DNA from: an uncultured Sutterella sp.
GTDB taxonomy: Bacteria > Pseudomonadota > Gammaproteobacteria > Burkholderiales > Burkholderiaceae_F
Assembly (NCBI GenBank): GCA_900545275.1
Contig: UQYG01000009.1
Coordinates: forward strand, 65,218 to 129,217
Direction: 5' to 3'
DNA length: 64,000 bases
Position numbers and translations under genes: made by a program. Below, in pieces: positions 19,139 through 27,107 of this stretch. The notes under the pieces are model-generated. The model made no database searches. It was not told the DNA's origin and saw only the letters and a list, made by a program, of their open reading frames with translations. Numbering within the stretch: position 1 is the stretch's first letter; every line of letters begins with the position of its first letter.

Positions 19139-20329
19139 ATGGCCAAGGGTAAGTTTGAACGTACCAAGCCCCACGTCAACGTGGGCACGATCGGTCACGT
19201 GGACCACGGTAAGACCACGCTGACCGCCGCCATCACGACGATTCTTTCGCGCCACTTCGGCGGTGAAGCCAAGGCGTACGACCAGATCGACGCGGCTCCT
19301 GAAGAAAAGGCCCGTGGCATCACGATCAACACGGCTCACGTTGAATACGAAACGGAACACCGTCACTATGCCCACGTGGACTGCCCGGGGCACGCTGACT
19401 ACGTGAAGAACATGATTACGGGTGCCGCCCAGATGGACGGCGCGATCCTGGTGGTTTCGGCCGCTGACGGTCCGATGCCGCAGACCCGCGAACACATCCT
19501 TCTGGCCCGCCAGGTGGGTGTTCCCTACATCATCGTCTTCCTGAACAAGTGCGACATGGTCGACGACGAAGAACTTCTCGAACTCGTTGAAATGGAAGTT
19601 CGCGAACTTCTCTCGTCCTACGACTTCCCCGGCGACGAAATCCCCATCATCAAGGGTTCCGCCAAGCTCGCCCTCGAAGGCGACCAGAGCCCGCTCGGCG
19701 AACCGGCCATCATGGAACTCGCCGCGACGCTCGACAGCTACATCCCGACGCCGGAACGCGCCGTGGATCAGCCGTTCCTCATGCCGATCGAAGACGTGTT
19801 CTCGATCTCGGGCCGCGGTACGGTTGTGACGGGCCGTGTTGAACGCGGTGTGATCAAGGTTGGCGACGAAATCGAAATCGTCGGCATCAAGCCCACGAAC
19901 AAGACGACCTGCACGGGCGTTGAAATGTTCCGCAAGCTTCTCGACCAGGGTCAGGCCGGCGACAACGTCGGTATCCTCCTGCGCGGCACGAAGCGTGAAG
20001 AAGTTGAACGCGGCCAGGTTCTTGCCAAGCCGGGTTCCATCACCCCGCACACCCACTTCAAGGGCGAAGTCTACGTTCTGACGAAGGAAGAAGGCGGCCG
20101 CCACACGCCGTTCTTCAAGGGCTACCGTCCGCAGTTCTACTTCCGTACGACGGACGTTACGGGCACGATCGAACTGCCGGAAGGCGTCGAAATGGTCATG
20201 CCTGGCGACAACATCCAGATGACGGTTCAGCTCATCTGCCCGATCGCCATGGAACAGGGCCTTCGCTTCGCCATCCGTGAAGGCGGCCACACCGTCGGCG
20301 CCGGCGTCGTTGCCGCGATCATCGAATAA
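19139..20329 (+). CDS. tuf: Elongation factor Tu, copy 2
   Basis: Same 396-residue protein as the copy at 1828. The nucleotide sequence is also identical: all frames translate alike, and identity runs six bases past the stop (to 20335), while the upstream base before the ATG already differs. GAGGACC is the RBS here, versus CAGGAG in copy 1. This is the last gene of the str operon; a hairpin then separates it from rpsJ. Confidence 0.98.
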   Translation: MAKGKFERTKPHVNVGTIGHVDHGKTTLTAAITTILSRHFGGEAKAYDQIDAAPEEKARGITINTAHVEYETEHRHYAHVDCPGHADYVKNMITGAAQMDGAILVVSAADGPMPQTREHILLARQVGVPYIIVFLNKCDMVDDEELLELVEMEVRELLSSYDFPGDEIPIIKGSAKLALEGDQSPLGEPAIMELAATLDSYIPTPERAVDQPFLMPIEDVFSISGRGTVVTGRVERGVIKVGDEIEIVGIKPTNKTTCTGVEMFRKLLDQGQAGDNVGILLRGTKREEVERGQVLAKPGSITPHTHFKGEVYVLTKEEGGRHTPFFKGYRPQFYFRTTDVTGTIELPEGVEMVMPGDNIQMTVQLICPIAMEQGLRFAIREGGHTVGAGVVAAIIE

Positions 20330-20335
20330 TTTTCG
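19139..20335 (+). repeat. 1197-bp direct repeat, tuf copy 2
   Basis: Partner of the repeat at 1828-3024. The edges coincide with the coding sequence, which points to gene conversion limited to the gene rather than a recent larger duplication. Confidence 0.93.
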
Positions 20336-20365
20336 AAGCATCGCGAAAAAACTGAGCAAATTCAG

Positions 20366-20394
20366 TTGAAAAGCAGAGGATGCGGGGTTATACT
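20366..20394 (+). promoter_or_regulatory. Promoter of the S10 operon, nested in a terminator hairpin
   Basis: TTGAAA (20366-20371), 17 bases, TATACT (20389-20394). The spacer is the left arm and the -10 lies in the loop of the hairpin at 20374-20406. The predicted start near 20401 falls inside the right arm. Confidence 0.8.
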
Positions 20395-20415
20395 CCGCAT
20401 CCTCTGTTCTTTTTT
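20374..20415 (+). terminator. Intrinsic terminator between tuf and rpsJ
   Basis: CAGAGGATGCGG (20374-20385) pairs perfectly with CCGCATCCTCTG (20395-20406), followed by TTCTTTTTT. Transcripts arriving from tuf can fold it; those begun at the internal promoter lack the left arm. Confidence 0.85.
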
Positions 20416-20440
20416 ATGTTCTTTTTACAGGAATTACGAA

Positions 20441-20752
20441 ATGCAGTCCCAGCGCATTCGCATTCGCCTCAAGGCCTACGACTACAAGCTCATCGACCAG
20501 TCGGCTCTCGAAATCGTCGACACCGCCAAGCGCACCGGCGCCGTGGTCCGTGGCCCCGTTCCCCTTCCCACGCGCATCCAGCGCTTCGACATCCTTCGTT
20601 CCCCGCACGTCAACAAGACCAGCCGCGATCAGCTCGAAATCCGCACGCATCAGCGCCTGATGGACATCGTTGATCCGACGGACAAGACGGTGGACGCGCT
20701 CATGAAGCTCGACCTTCCCGCCGGCGTGGATGTCAAGATCAAGGTCCAGTAA
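20441..20752 (+). CDS. rpsJ: 30S ribosomal protein S10
   Basis: A 103-residue protein of the small-subunit head that also serves as NusE in antitermination complexes. It starts at the ATG before QSQRIRIRLKAYDYK, with ACAGGAA upstream; the frame is open further upstream but through the terminator. GPVPLPTRIQRFDILRSPHVNK and KTSRDQLEIRTHQR are typical. Transcribed ahead of the S10 cluster from the promoter at 20366. Confidence 0.98.
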   Translation: MQSQRIRIRLKAYDYKLIDQSALEIVDTAKRTGAVVRGPVPLPTRIQRFDILRSPHVNKTSRDQLEIRTHQRLMDIVDPTDKTVDALMKLDLPAGVDVKIKVQ

Positions 20753-20791
20753 TCGGTTTTTATCGCGATCGTAAAAAATCGACCCGCTTCG

Positions 20792-20907
20792 TTGCGTAAG
20801 TCGTTGATTTACGTTTAAAATCGCGCCTTTCTGCCTGATCCCTTCCGGGTGAATGGCTTCTTTTTAAAAAACGGTCCCGGCCAATCGTAGCCGGGGTGGA
20901 GAAAACA
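20792..20907 (+). promoter_or_regulatory. Putative rplC promoter and leader
   Basis: TTGCGT (20792-20797) and TAAAAT (20816-20821) are 18 bases apart, with CGTAA (20795-20799) and TTACG (20809-20813) forming a small inverted repeat in the spacer. Downstream, CCCGGC (20876-20881) pairs with GCCGGG (20890-20895), whose right arm overlaps the Shine-Dalgarno-like GGGGTGGAG of rplC. This could regulate the rest of the S10 operon. Confidence 0.45.
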
Positions 20908-21552
20908 ATGAGTGATAAGCTCGGCCTCGTCGGTCGCAAGATCGGCATGACGCGTATCTTCACGGAAGACGGTGTTTCCGTTCCCGTGACGGTTCTCGAT
21001 GTGTCGAACAACCGTGTCACGATGGTGAAGACGGTCGAAACCGACGGCTACAACGCAATCCAAGTCGCGTTCGGCTCCAAGAAGCCCTCGCGCGTGAGCA
21101 AGCCCCTCGCCGGCCAGTATGCTAAGGCTGGCGTGGAAGCCGGTTCCATGCTCAAGGAATTCCATATCGACGAAAACCAGGTCGCCGAATTCAAGCCCGG
21201 CATGACCCTTTCCTGCGACATGTTCAAGGAAGGTCAGAAGGTTGACGTGACCGGTACCACGATCGGTAAGGGTTTCGCCGGCGCCATCAAGCGTCACCAC
21301 TTCTCGTCCAACCGCGCTTCGCACGGTAACTCCGTGACGACCCGTGCTCCCGGTTCCATCGGTAACCGTCAGGATCCGGGCCGCGTGTTCCCCGGCAAGC
21401 GTATGGCGGGTCACTTGGGTGATGTCCAGCGCACGACCCAGAATCTCGTGATCGCGCGTGTTGACACTGAACGTCAGCTTCTGTTGGTTCGCGGTGCCGT
21501 TCCGGGCGCCAAGGGCGGCAAGGTCGTCGTTCGTCCCGCTGTGAAGGCGTAA
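20908..21552 (+). CDS. rplC: 50S ribosomal protein L3
   Basis: A 214-residue protein near the peptidyl transferase centre and an early assembly factor. It has GLVGRKIGMTRIF at the start and the GNSVTTRAPGSIGNRQDPGRVFPGKRM loop split by its Gln, the site methylated by PrmB in other species. I chose the ATG at 20908 after GGGGTGGAG; a GTG at 20896 lies inside that site. rplD follows after 11 bases. Confidence 0.97.
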   Translation: MSDKLGLVGRKIGMTRIFTEDGVSVPVTVLDVSNNRVTMVKTVETDGYNAIQVAFGSKKPSRVSKPLAGQYAKAGVEAGSMLKEFHIDENQVAEFKPGMTLSCDMFKEGQKVDVTGTTIGKGFAGAIKRHHFSSNRASHGNSVTTRAPGSIGNRQDPGRVFPGKRMAGHLGDVQRTTQNLVIARVDTERQLLLVRGAVPGAKGGKVVVRPAVKA

Positions 21553-21563
21553 GGAGCGAAACA

Positions 21564-22181
21564 ATGGAACTGAATGTCCTGAACGAACAGGTTAAGCACG
21601 AAGCTGCCGACGCCGTGTTCGGTCGTGAATACAACGAAGCTCTGGTGCACCAGATCGTGGTTGCCTACCAGGCCAATGCGCGTCTCGGTACGCGTGCTCA
21701 GCTCACCCGCGCTGAGGTTCATCATTCGACCAAGAAGCCCTGGCGTCAGAAGGGCACGGGTCGCGCCCGTTCGGGTATGACTTCCTCGCCGGTTTGGCGT
21801 CATGGCGGTCGTGCCTTCCCGAACAAGCCCGATGAAAACTTCTCGCAGAAGGTCAACAAGAAGATGTACCGTGCCGGCATGGCCACCATCTTCTCGAAGC
21901 TCGTCGCGGATGAACGTCTTTGCGTGATCGAAACGATCAAGGCCGAACTGCCCAAGACCAAGGCTTTCGTCGCCCAGCTCAAGACGATGGGTCTCGTTAC
22001 GAAGACCATGATCGTCGTCGGTGCCGAAGAACTTGACGACAACCTGATTCTTGCCTCGCGCAACATCAAGGATGTCCTGGTTGTGCCTACGCGCTATGTC
22101 GACCCGCTGTGCCTGCTTTATTTCGATAAGGTTGTGCTCACGAAGGCCGCTGTTGCTGAGATTGAGGAGATGTTGGCATGA
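21564..22181 (+). CDS. rplD: 50S ribosomal protein L4
   Basis: A 205-residue protein lining the exit tunnel. The tunnel loop has KPWRQKGTGRARSGM, a wild-type macrolide-region sequence. In E. coli L4 controls its own operon; the E. coli-type S10 leader was not recognised here. The stop overlaps the rplW start (ATGA). Confidence 0.97.
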   Translation: MELNVLNEQVKHEAADAVFGREYNEALVHQIVVAYQANARLGTRAQLTRAEVHHSTKKPWRQKGTGRARSGMTSSPVWRHGGRAFPNKPDENFSQKVNKKMYRAGMATIFSKLVADERLCVIETIKAELPKTKAFVAQLKTMGLVTKTMIVVGAEELDDNLILASRNIKDVLVVPTRYVDPLCLLYFDKVVLTKAAVAEIEEMLA

Positions 22182-22477
22182 ACCAGGAACGTCTTATGAA
22201 GGTCCTCTGCGGCCCGGTCATCACCGAAAAGAGCACGATGATTGGCGAAAAGCACAATCAGCTCGCGTTCGTGGTGATCCCCGACGCCACCAAGGCAGAG
22301 GTCAAGGCCGCCGTTGAAAAGCTCTTCAACGTCAAGGTCGAATCCGTTCAGATCCTGAATACCAAGGGCAAGCAGAAGCGCTTCGGCCGTTACATGGGCA
22401 AGCGCAGCGACGTTCGCAAGGCTTACGTCGCCCTCGCTGAAGGTCAGGAAATCAACTTCGCGCAAGAGGTGAAGTAA
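22178..22477 (+). CDS. rplW: 50S ribosomal protein L23
   Basis: A 99-residue protein at the tunnel exit, the docking site for trigger factor and SRP. GPVITEKSTM and FGRYMGKRSDVRKAYV are diagnostic. It overlaps rplD by four bases and rplB by one (TAATG), suggesting coupled translation. Confidence 0.97.
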   Translation: MNQERLMKVLCGPVITEKSTMIGEKHNQLAFVVIPDATKAEVKAAVEKLFNVKVESVQILNTKGKQKRFGRYMGKRSDVRKAYVALAEGQEINFAQEVK

Positions 22478-23304
22478 TGGCTCTCGTCAAACTCAAGCCG
22501 ACGTCCGCCGGTCGCCGTCATGCGGTTAAGGTCGTCAACAAGGAACTGCACAAGGGCAAGCCCTATGCTCCGTTGACGGAAAAGAAGAACCGCGGCTCCG
22601 GTCGCAACAACAACGGGCACATCACCTGCCGCCATAAGGGTGGCGGTTCGAAGCGCGCTTATCGCATCATCGACTTCAAGCGCGCCAAGGACGGCGTGCC
22701 CGCCCGTGTGGAACGTATCGAATACGATCCGAACCGTTCCGCCAACATCGCCCTCGTGCTTTATGCCGACGGTGAACGCCGCTACATCATCGCCCCGAAG
22801 GGCCTTGTTGTCGGCCAGGAAATCATGAACGGTCCGGAATCGCCCATCAAGGTCGGCAACGCGCTCCCGCTGCGCAACATTCCGGTCGGTTCGACGATTC
22901 ACTGCATCGAACTCCTTCCGGGCAAGGGCGCTCAGCTCGTTCGCGCCGCCGGTGCCTTCGCTCAGCTCGTCGCCCGTGAAGGCGAATATGCTCAGATCCG
23001 TCTGCGCTCCGGCGAAGTCCGCCGCGTTCTCATTGAATGCCGCGCCACGATCGGCACGGTCGGCAATGAAGAAAACAGCCTGCGTGAACTTGGCAAGGCC
23101 GGCGCCACCCGTTGGCGCGGCATCCGTCCGACGGTCCGTGGCGTTGCCATGAACCCGGTGGATCACCCGCACGGTGGTGGTGAAGGCAAGACCGGTACTG
23201 GTCGTGCTCCTGTCACGCCGTGGGGCCAGCTCACGAAGGGCTATCGTACCCGCAACAGCAAGCGCACCGACTCGATGATCGTGTCGCGCCGTAACCGTAA
23301 GTAA
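22477..23304 (+). CDS. rplB: 50S ribosomal protein L2
   Basis: A 275-residue protein essential for subunit association and peptidyl transferase. The RGVAMNPVDHPHGGGEGKTG motif with its conserved His is present near residues 217-236. The start overlaps the rplW stop. Normal length. Confidence 0.98.
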   Translation: MALVKLKPTSAGRRHAVKVVNKELHKGKPYAPLTEKKNRGSGRNNNGHITCRHKGGGSKRAYRIIDFKRAKDGVPARVERIEYDPNRSANIALVLYADGERRYIIAPKGLVVGQEIMNGPESPIKVGNALPLRNIPVGSTIHCIELLPGKGAQLVRAAGAFAQLVAREGEYAQIRLRSGEVRRVLIECRATIGTVGNEENSLRELGKAGATRWRGIRPTVRGVAMNPVDHPHGGGEGKTGTGRAPVTPWGQLTKGYRTRNSKRTDSMIVSRRNRK

Positions 23305-23316
23305 GGGGGCCTGAGA

Positions 23317-23595
23317 ATGTCTCGTTCCTTGAAGAAAGGCCCGTTTGTTGACGGGCACCTGATGAAGAAGGTTGAGGCCGCCCAGGCCAGCCGCGACAAG
23401 CGTCCGCTCAAGACCTGGTCGCGTCGTTCGACCATTCTTCCTGAATTCATCGGTCTCACGATCGCCGTTCACAACGGCCGTCAGCATGTGCCGGTGTACA
23501 TCAACGAAAATATGGTTGGCCACAAGCTCGGTGAATTTGCGCACACCCGCACGTTCAAGGGCCACGCCGCCGGTGACAAGAAGGTGGGTAAGTAA
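23317..23595 (+). CDS. rpsS: 30S ribosomal protein S19
   Basis: A 92-residue protein of the small-subunit head near the B1 bridge. SRSLKKGPFVDGHL at the start and GHKLGEFAHTRTFKGHA near the end are diagnostic. Its stop is directly followed by the rplV ATG. Confidence 0.98.
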   Translation: MSRSLKKGPFVDGHLMKKVEAAQASRDKRPLKTWSRRSTILPEFIGLTIAVHNGRQHVPVYINENMVGHKLGEFAHTRTFKGHAAGDKKVGK

Positions 23596-23937
23596 ATGGA
23601 AACTACTGCTATCGTTCGTGGCGTCCGCCTCTCGGCTCAGAAGGGTCGTCTGGTTGCGGACCTCGTTCGCGGCAAGCCCGTGGACAAGGCTCTGGTTATC
23701 CTTTCCTTCACCCAGAAGAAGGCTGCGGTCATCATCAAGAAGGCTCTCCTTTCGGCTATCGCCAACGCCGAGCACAATGACGGTGCCGACGTTGACGAAC
23801 TCTTCGTGACGAAGATTCACGTCGAAAAGGCCGCTACGCTGCGCCGTTTCGCTGCCCGCGCCAAGGGCCGCGGCACGCGCATCAACAAGCAGACGAGCCA
23901 CATCTACATTACCGTTGGCGACGCGCAAGCTAAGTAA
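23596..23937 (+). CDS. rplV: 50S ribosomal protein L22
   Basis: A 113-residue protein whose hairpin reaches into the exit tunnel. VRLSAQKGRLVADLVRGK and the C-terminal FAARAKGRGTRINKQTSHI are typical. The ATG abuts the rpsS stop, and GGTAAG precedes it. Confidence 0.97.
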   Translation: METTAIVRGVRLSAQKGRLVADLVRGKPVDKALVILSFTQKKAAVIIKKALLSAIANAEHNDGADVDELFVTKIHVEKAATLRRFAARAKGRGTRINKQTSHIYITVGDAQAK

Positions 23938-23946
23938 AGGTGTACC

Positions 23947-24717
23947 ATGGGTCAGAAAATTAATCCCACCGGCTTCCGTCTTCCCGTGACGCGCAACTGG
24001 ACGTCGCGTTGGTATGCGGTCGGCCGCGAATTCTCCCGTACGCTCGGTGAAGACCTTGCTGTTCGCAGCTTCCTCATGAAGAAGCTCCGCAACGCCAGCG
24101 TCTCTCGTATTCTCATCGAACGTCCGGCCAACAACGCTCGCATCACGATCTTCTCGGCTCGTCCCGGTGTTGTGATCGGCAAGCAGGGCGCCGACATTGA
24201 AGCGCTCAAGGCTGAAGTTCAGAAGATGATGGGCGTGCCCGTTCACGTCAACATCGAAGAAGTTCGCCGCCCCGAGCTCGACGCTCAGCTCATCGCCGAC
24301 GGCATCACGCAGCAGCTCGAAAAGCGCGTTATGTTCCGCCGCGCCATGAAGCGCGCCATGCAGAACGCCATGCGTCTCGGCGCCCTCGGCGTCAAGGTAA
24401 TGTCCTCGGGCCGTTTGAACGGCGCCGACATCGCCCGCTCCGAATGGTACCGTGAAGGCCGCGTGCCTCTGCACACGCTCCGTGCGAACATCGACTACGG
24501 TTTCTCCGAAGCGCACACGACCTACGGTGTCGTGGGCGTCAAGGTTTGGGTCTACAAGGGTGACAACTTCGGCGCCGTTGAAGCCGAACAGCCCCGCGAA
24601 GACCGCCGCAGCCGTCGCCCGGGCGACCGTGCTGGCAAGCCCGGTGCTCGCCGCAACAACGGTCGTCGTAATGATTCCAAGCAGGCCCGCAAGCCCGCTG
24701 CTAAGGACGGAGAATAA
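23947..24717 (+). CDS. rpsC: 30S ribosomal protein S3
   Basis: A 256-residue mRNA-entry protein with helicase activity in the ribosome. GQKINPTGFRLP begins the protein, the KH domain holds VIGKQGADIEALK, and the C-terminal domain has GRLNGADIARSEWYREGRVPL split over typical spacing. A basic tail of about 45 residues (RRSRRPGDRAGKPGARRNN) extends past the E. coli length, common in betaproteobacteria. Confidence 0.97.
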   Translation: MGQKINPTGFRLPVTRNWTSRWYAVGREFSRTLGEDLAVRSFLMKKLRNASVSRILIERPANNARITIFSARPGVVIGKQGADIEALKAEVQKMMGVPVHVNIEEVRRPELDAQLIADGITQQLEKRVMFRRAMKRAMQNAMRLGALGVKVMSSGRLNGADIARSEWYREGRVPLHTLRANIDYGFSEAHTTYGVVGVKVWVYKGDNFGAVEAEQPREDRRSRRPGDRAGKPGARRNNGRRNDSKQARKPAAKDGE

Positions 24718-24719
24718 CG

Positions 24720-25136
24720 ATGCTGCAGCCCAATCGTCGCAAATATCGTAAGGACCAGAAGGGCCGTAACTACGGTCTCGCCACCCGCGGCGCCAACGTG
24801 TCGTTCGGTGAATTTGGTCTGAAGACTGTCGAACGCGGTCGCATCACCGCTCGCCAGATCGAAGCCGCCCGTCGTGCCATCACGCGTCACATCAAGCGTG
24901 GCGGCCGCGTCTGGATCCGCATCTTCCCGGACAAGCCCATCTCCAGCAAGCCTGCTGAAGTCCGTATGGGTAACGGTAAGGGCAATCCGGAATACTGGGT
25001 CGCTTTGGTGCAGCCGGGCCGTGTTCTTTATGAAATGGACGGGGTCGACGAACAGCTCGCCCGCGAAGCCTTTGCGCTTGCGGCCGCCAAGCTGCCCGTG
25101 AAGACCACGTTCGTTGTCCGCCAGATCGGCATGTAA
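24720..25136 (+). CDS. rplP: 50S ribosomal protein L16
   Basis: A 138-residue protein at the A-site side of the large subunit. MLQPNRRKYRKDQKGRN at the start and GRVLYEMDGV near residues 100-109 are diagnostic. Two bases separate it from rpsC; rpmC follows after ten. Confidence 0.98.
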   Translation: MLQPNRRKYRKDQKGRNYGLATRGANVSFGEFGLKTVERGRITARQIEAARRAITRHIKRGGRVWIRIFPDKPISSKPAEVRMGNGKGNPEYWVALVQPGRVLYEMDGVDEQLAREAFALAAAKLPVKTTFVVRQIGM

Positions 25137-25146
25137 GGAGACGGAC

Positions 25147-25341
25147 ATGAACGTTAAAGAAATGCGCGCCCTCGACAAGGACGCTCTTCAGAAGGAATTG
25201 CAGGATCTGCTCAACACGGAATTCAAGCTCCGCATGCAGCAGGCCACCCAGCAGCTCCAGAACACCAGCTTGTTGCGTAAGACGCGTCGCGATATCGCCC
25301 GCGTCCGTACGCTCCTTACCGAAAAGGCGACCACGAAATGA
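25147..25341 (+). CDS. rpmC: 50S ribosomal protein L29
   Basis: A 64-residue helical protein near the tunnel exit. I chose the ATG before NVKEMRALDKDALQKEL, preceded by AAGGAGACGG; upstream in-frame codons lie inside rplP. LLNTEFKLRMQQATQQL is typical. Its TGA overlaps the rpsQ ATG. Confidence 0.97.
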   Translation: MNVKEMRALDKDALQKELQDLLNTEFKLRMQQATQQLQNTSLLRKTRRDIARVRTLLTEKATTK

Positions 25342-25607
25342 CGGAACAGACCAAAGAAGCGCTGACCCGTACCCTCCAGGGCACGGTGACCAGCTCCAAG
25401 ATGGAAAAGACCGTTACGGTCCTCGTTGAACGTAAGGTCAAGCATCCCCTCTACGGCAAGTACGTCGTCAAGAGCAAGAAGTATCACGCTCACGACGAAA
25501 TCGGCTGCCAGGAAGGCGACAAGGTTGAAATCGCTGAAACGCGTCCCATCTCCAAGACGAAGTCCTGGACCGTGACGCGAGTCCTCGAAAAGGCCGTCGT
25601 CCTCTAA
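25338..25607 (+). CDS. rpsQ: 30S ribosomal protein S17
   Basis: An 89-residue early-assembly protein with an OB fold. GTVTSSKMEKTVTVLVERKVKHPLYGK is split around the usual positions and ETRPISKTKSWTV is near the C-terminus. It ends the S10 operon here: 235 bases with a new promoter precede rplN. Confidence 0.98.
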   Translation: MTEQTKEALTRTLQGTVTSSKMEKTVTVLVERKVKHPLYGKYVVKSKKYHAHDEIGCQEGDKVEIAETRPISKTKSWTVTRVLEKAVVL

Positions 25608-25629
25608 AGCGAAAAAAAATCGCTGATTC

Positions 25630-25669
25630 GGGTTGCACGAACGAACTCCTTCGTTTATAGTTGCAACCC
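25630..25669 (+). promoter_or_regulatory. Promoter of the rplN (spc) cluster inside a nested palindrome
   Basis: TTGCAC (25633-25638), 17 bases, TATAGT (25656-25661). Outer arms GGGTTGCA (25630-25637) and TGCAACCC (25662-25669) plus inner arms AACGAA-CTCC-TTCGTT (25640-25655) enclose both core elements. No T tract follows the right arm. Confidence 0.75.
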
Positions 25670-25842
25670 TATCGCCCGGACCTGCCCTGGTGGTAAGTCC
25701 GGGCGATGCATTTTCTCGGGTCGAGTTTTTCCTTGTCACCCCGACACACGGTCGGGTTTCACGACGGGAATAACGAGATCTTCCTCCCGTAACGGGACCA
25801 ATACTATCCGCCATTGCGGAATAAGTTGGGATTTATTCAACC
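25670..25842 (+). promoter_or_regulatory. rplN leader with a 5-prime stem-loop
   Basis: Transcripts from the promoter would begin with ATCGCCCGGAC (25671-25681), which pairs over 11 bp with GTCCGGGCGAT (25697-25707), followed by GCATTTTCT. The remaining 130 bases hold no gene. The stem could protect the 5-prime end, attenuate, or bind an autoregulator. Confidence 0.5.
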
Positions 25843-26211
25843 ATGATTCAGATGCAAAGCCGACTGGACGTCGCCGATAACACCGGCGCTCGTTCGGTGA
25901 TGTGTATCAAGGTGTTGGGCGGCTCGAAGCGCCGTTACGCCAACATCGGTGACGTCATCAAGGTGACGGTCAAGGAAGCGGCCCCGCGCGGCCGCGTCAA
26001 GAAGGGCGAAGTTTACAACGCCGTCGTCGTGCGCACGGCCCACGGTGTTCGCCGCCCCGACGGCTCGTCGATCAACTTCGACGGTAACGCCGCCGTTCTG
26101 CTCAACAACAAGCTGGAGCCCATCGGCACCCGTATCTTCGGGCCGGTTACGCGTGAACTGCGTACCGAGCAGTTTATGAAGATCGTGTCGCTCGCTCCCG
26201 AAGTGATCTAA
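25843..26211 (+). CDS. rplN: 50S ribosomal protein L14
   Basis: A 122-residue protein at the subunit interface. MIQMQSRLDVADNTGARSVMCIKVLGG is recognisable in sections, as is NNKLEPIGTRIFGPVTREL. First gene of the spc cluster; rplX follows after 12 bases with AGAAGGAG ahead of it. Confidence 0.98.
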   Translation: MIQMQSRLDVADNTGARSVMCIKVLGGSKRRYANIGDVIKVTVKEAAPRGRVKKGEVYNAVVVRTAHGVRRPDGSSINFDGNAAVLLNNKLEPIGTRIFGPVTRELRTEQFMKIVSLAPEVI

Positions 26212-26223
26212 GAAGGAGAAGCG

Positions 26224-26547
26224 ATGCAGCGTATCCGTAAGGGTGACGAAGTCATCGTCATTTGTGGCCGCGACAAGGGCACGAAGGGCACCGTCCTCTC
26301 CCGCGTCGATGATCGTCACGTTCTCGTCGAAGGCGTGAACGTCGTCAAGAAGCATGTCCGTCCGAACCCCGCTCTCGGCGTTGCCGGCGGGATTGTCGAC
26401 AAGACCATGCCGATCGATCAGTCCAACGTCATGTTGGTGAATCCGGAAACGGGCAAGGGCGACCGCGTCGGTTTCCAGATCGTCGACGGCAAGAAGGTCC
26501 GTGTCTTTAAGAGCAACGGCGCCGTTGTCGGTGCCAAGGCCGAATGA
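26224..26547 (+). CDS. rplX: 50S ribosomal protein L24
   Basis: A 107-residue assembly initiator with a KOW motif (KGDEVIVICGRDKGTKG) near the N-terminus. Good RBS AAGGAGAAGCG. Its stop TGA overlaps an in-frame ATG of rplE at 26544, though the true rplE start is probably 26556. Confidence 0.97.
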   Translation: MQRIRKGDEVIVICGRDKGTKGTVLSRVDDRHVLVEGVNVVKKHVRPNPALGVAGGIVDKTMPIDQSNVMLVNPETGKGDRVGFQIVDGKKVRVFKSNGAVVGAKAE

Positions 26548-26555
26548 GGGTGATG

Positions 26556-27095
26556 ATGTCTCGTTTTGCTACCATTTATCGCGACACCATCGTTCCCGAA
26601 CTCACCAAGAAGTTCGGTTACAAGTCCATTATGGAAGTTCCGCGTATCACCAAGATCACGCTGAACATGGGCGTTGGTGAAGCCGTTAACGACAAGAAGC
26701 TCGTCGACAACGCCGTTGCCGACATGACCAAGATCGCCGGTCAGAAGCCGGTCATCACGCGCACCCGCAAGGCCATCGCGAACTTCAAGATCCGCGAAAA
26801 CATGCCGATCGGCTGCATGGTGACGCTCCGCGGCGAACGCATGTACGACTTCCTCGATCGTCTCGTGACCGTCGCTTTCCCGCGCGTTCGCGACTTCCGC
26901 GGTGTTTCCGGCCGTGCTTTCGACGGCCGTGGCAACTACAACATCGGTCTCAAGGAACAGATCATCTTCCCGGAAATCGAATACGACAAGATCGATGCGG
27001 TCCGCGGGATGAACATTTCGATCACCACGACGGCGAAGACCGACGAAGAAGCCAAGGCGCTTCTCGCCGGGTTCAACTTCCCGTTCCGCAATTGA
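26556..27095 (+). CDS. rplE: 50S ribosomal protein L5
   Basis: A 179-residue 5S rRNA-binding protein. ATG codons occur at 26544, 26553 and 26556. I chose 26556 because it gives the family length, begins MSRF like other betaproteobacterial L5 proteins, and is five bases after GAGGG. KITLNMGVGEA and RGGRGNYNIGLKEQ-like blocks are present. Confidence 0.95.
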   Translation: MSRFATIYRDTIVPELTKKFGYKSIMEVPRITKITLNMGVGEAVNDKKLVDNAVADMTKIAGQKPVITRTRKAIANFKIRENMPIGCMVTLRGERMYDFLDRLVTVAFPRVRDFRGVSGRAFDGRGNYNIGLKEQIIFPEIEYDKIDAVRGMNISITTTAKTDEEAKALLAGFNFPFRN

Positions 27096-27107
27096 GGTAG
27101 ACGCAAA

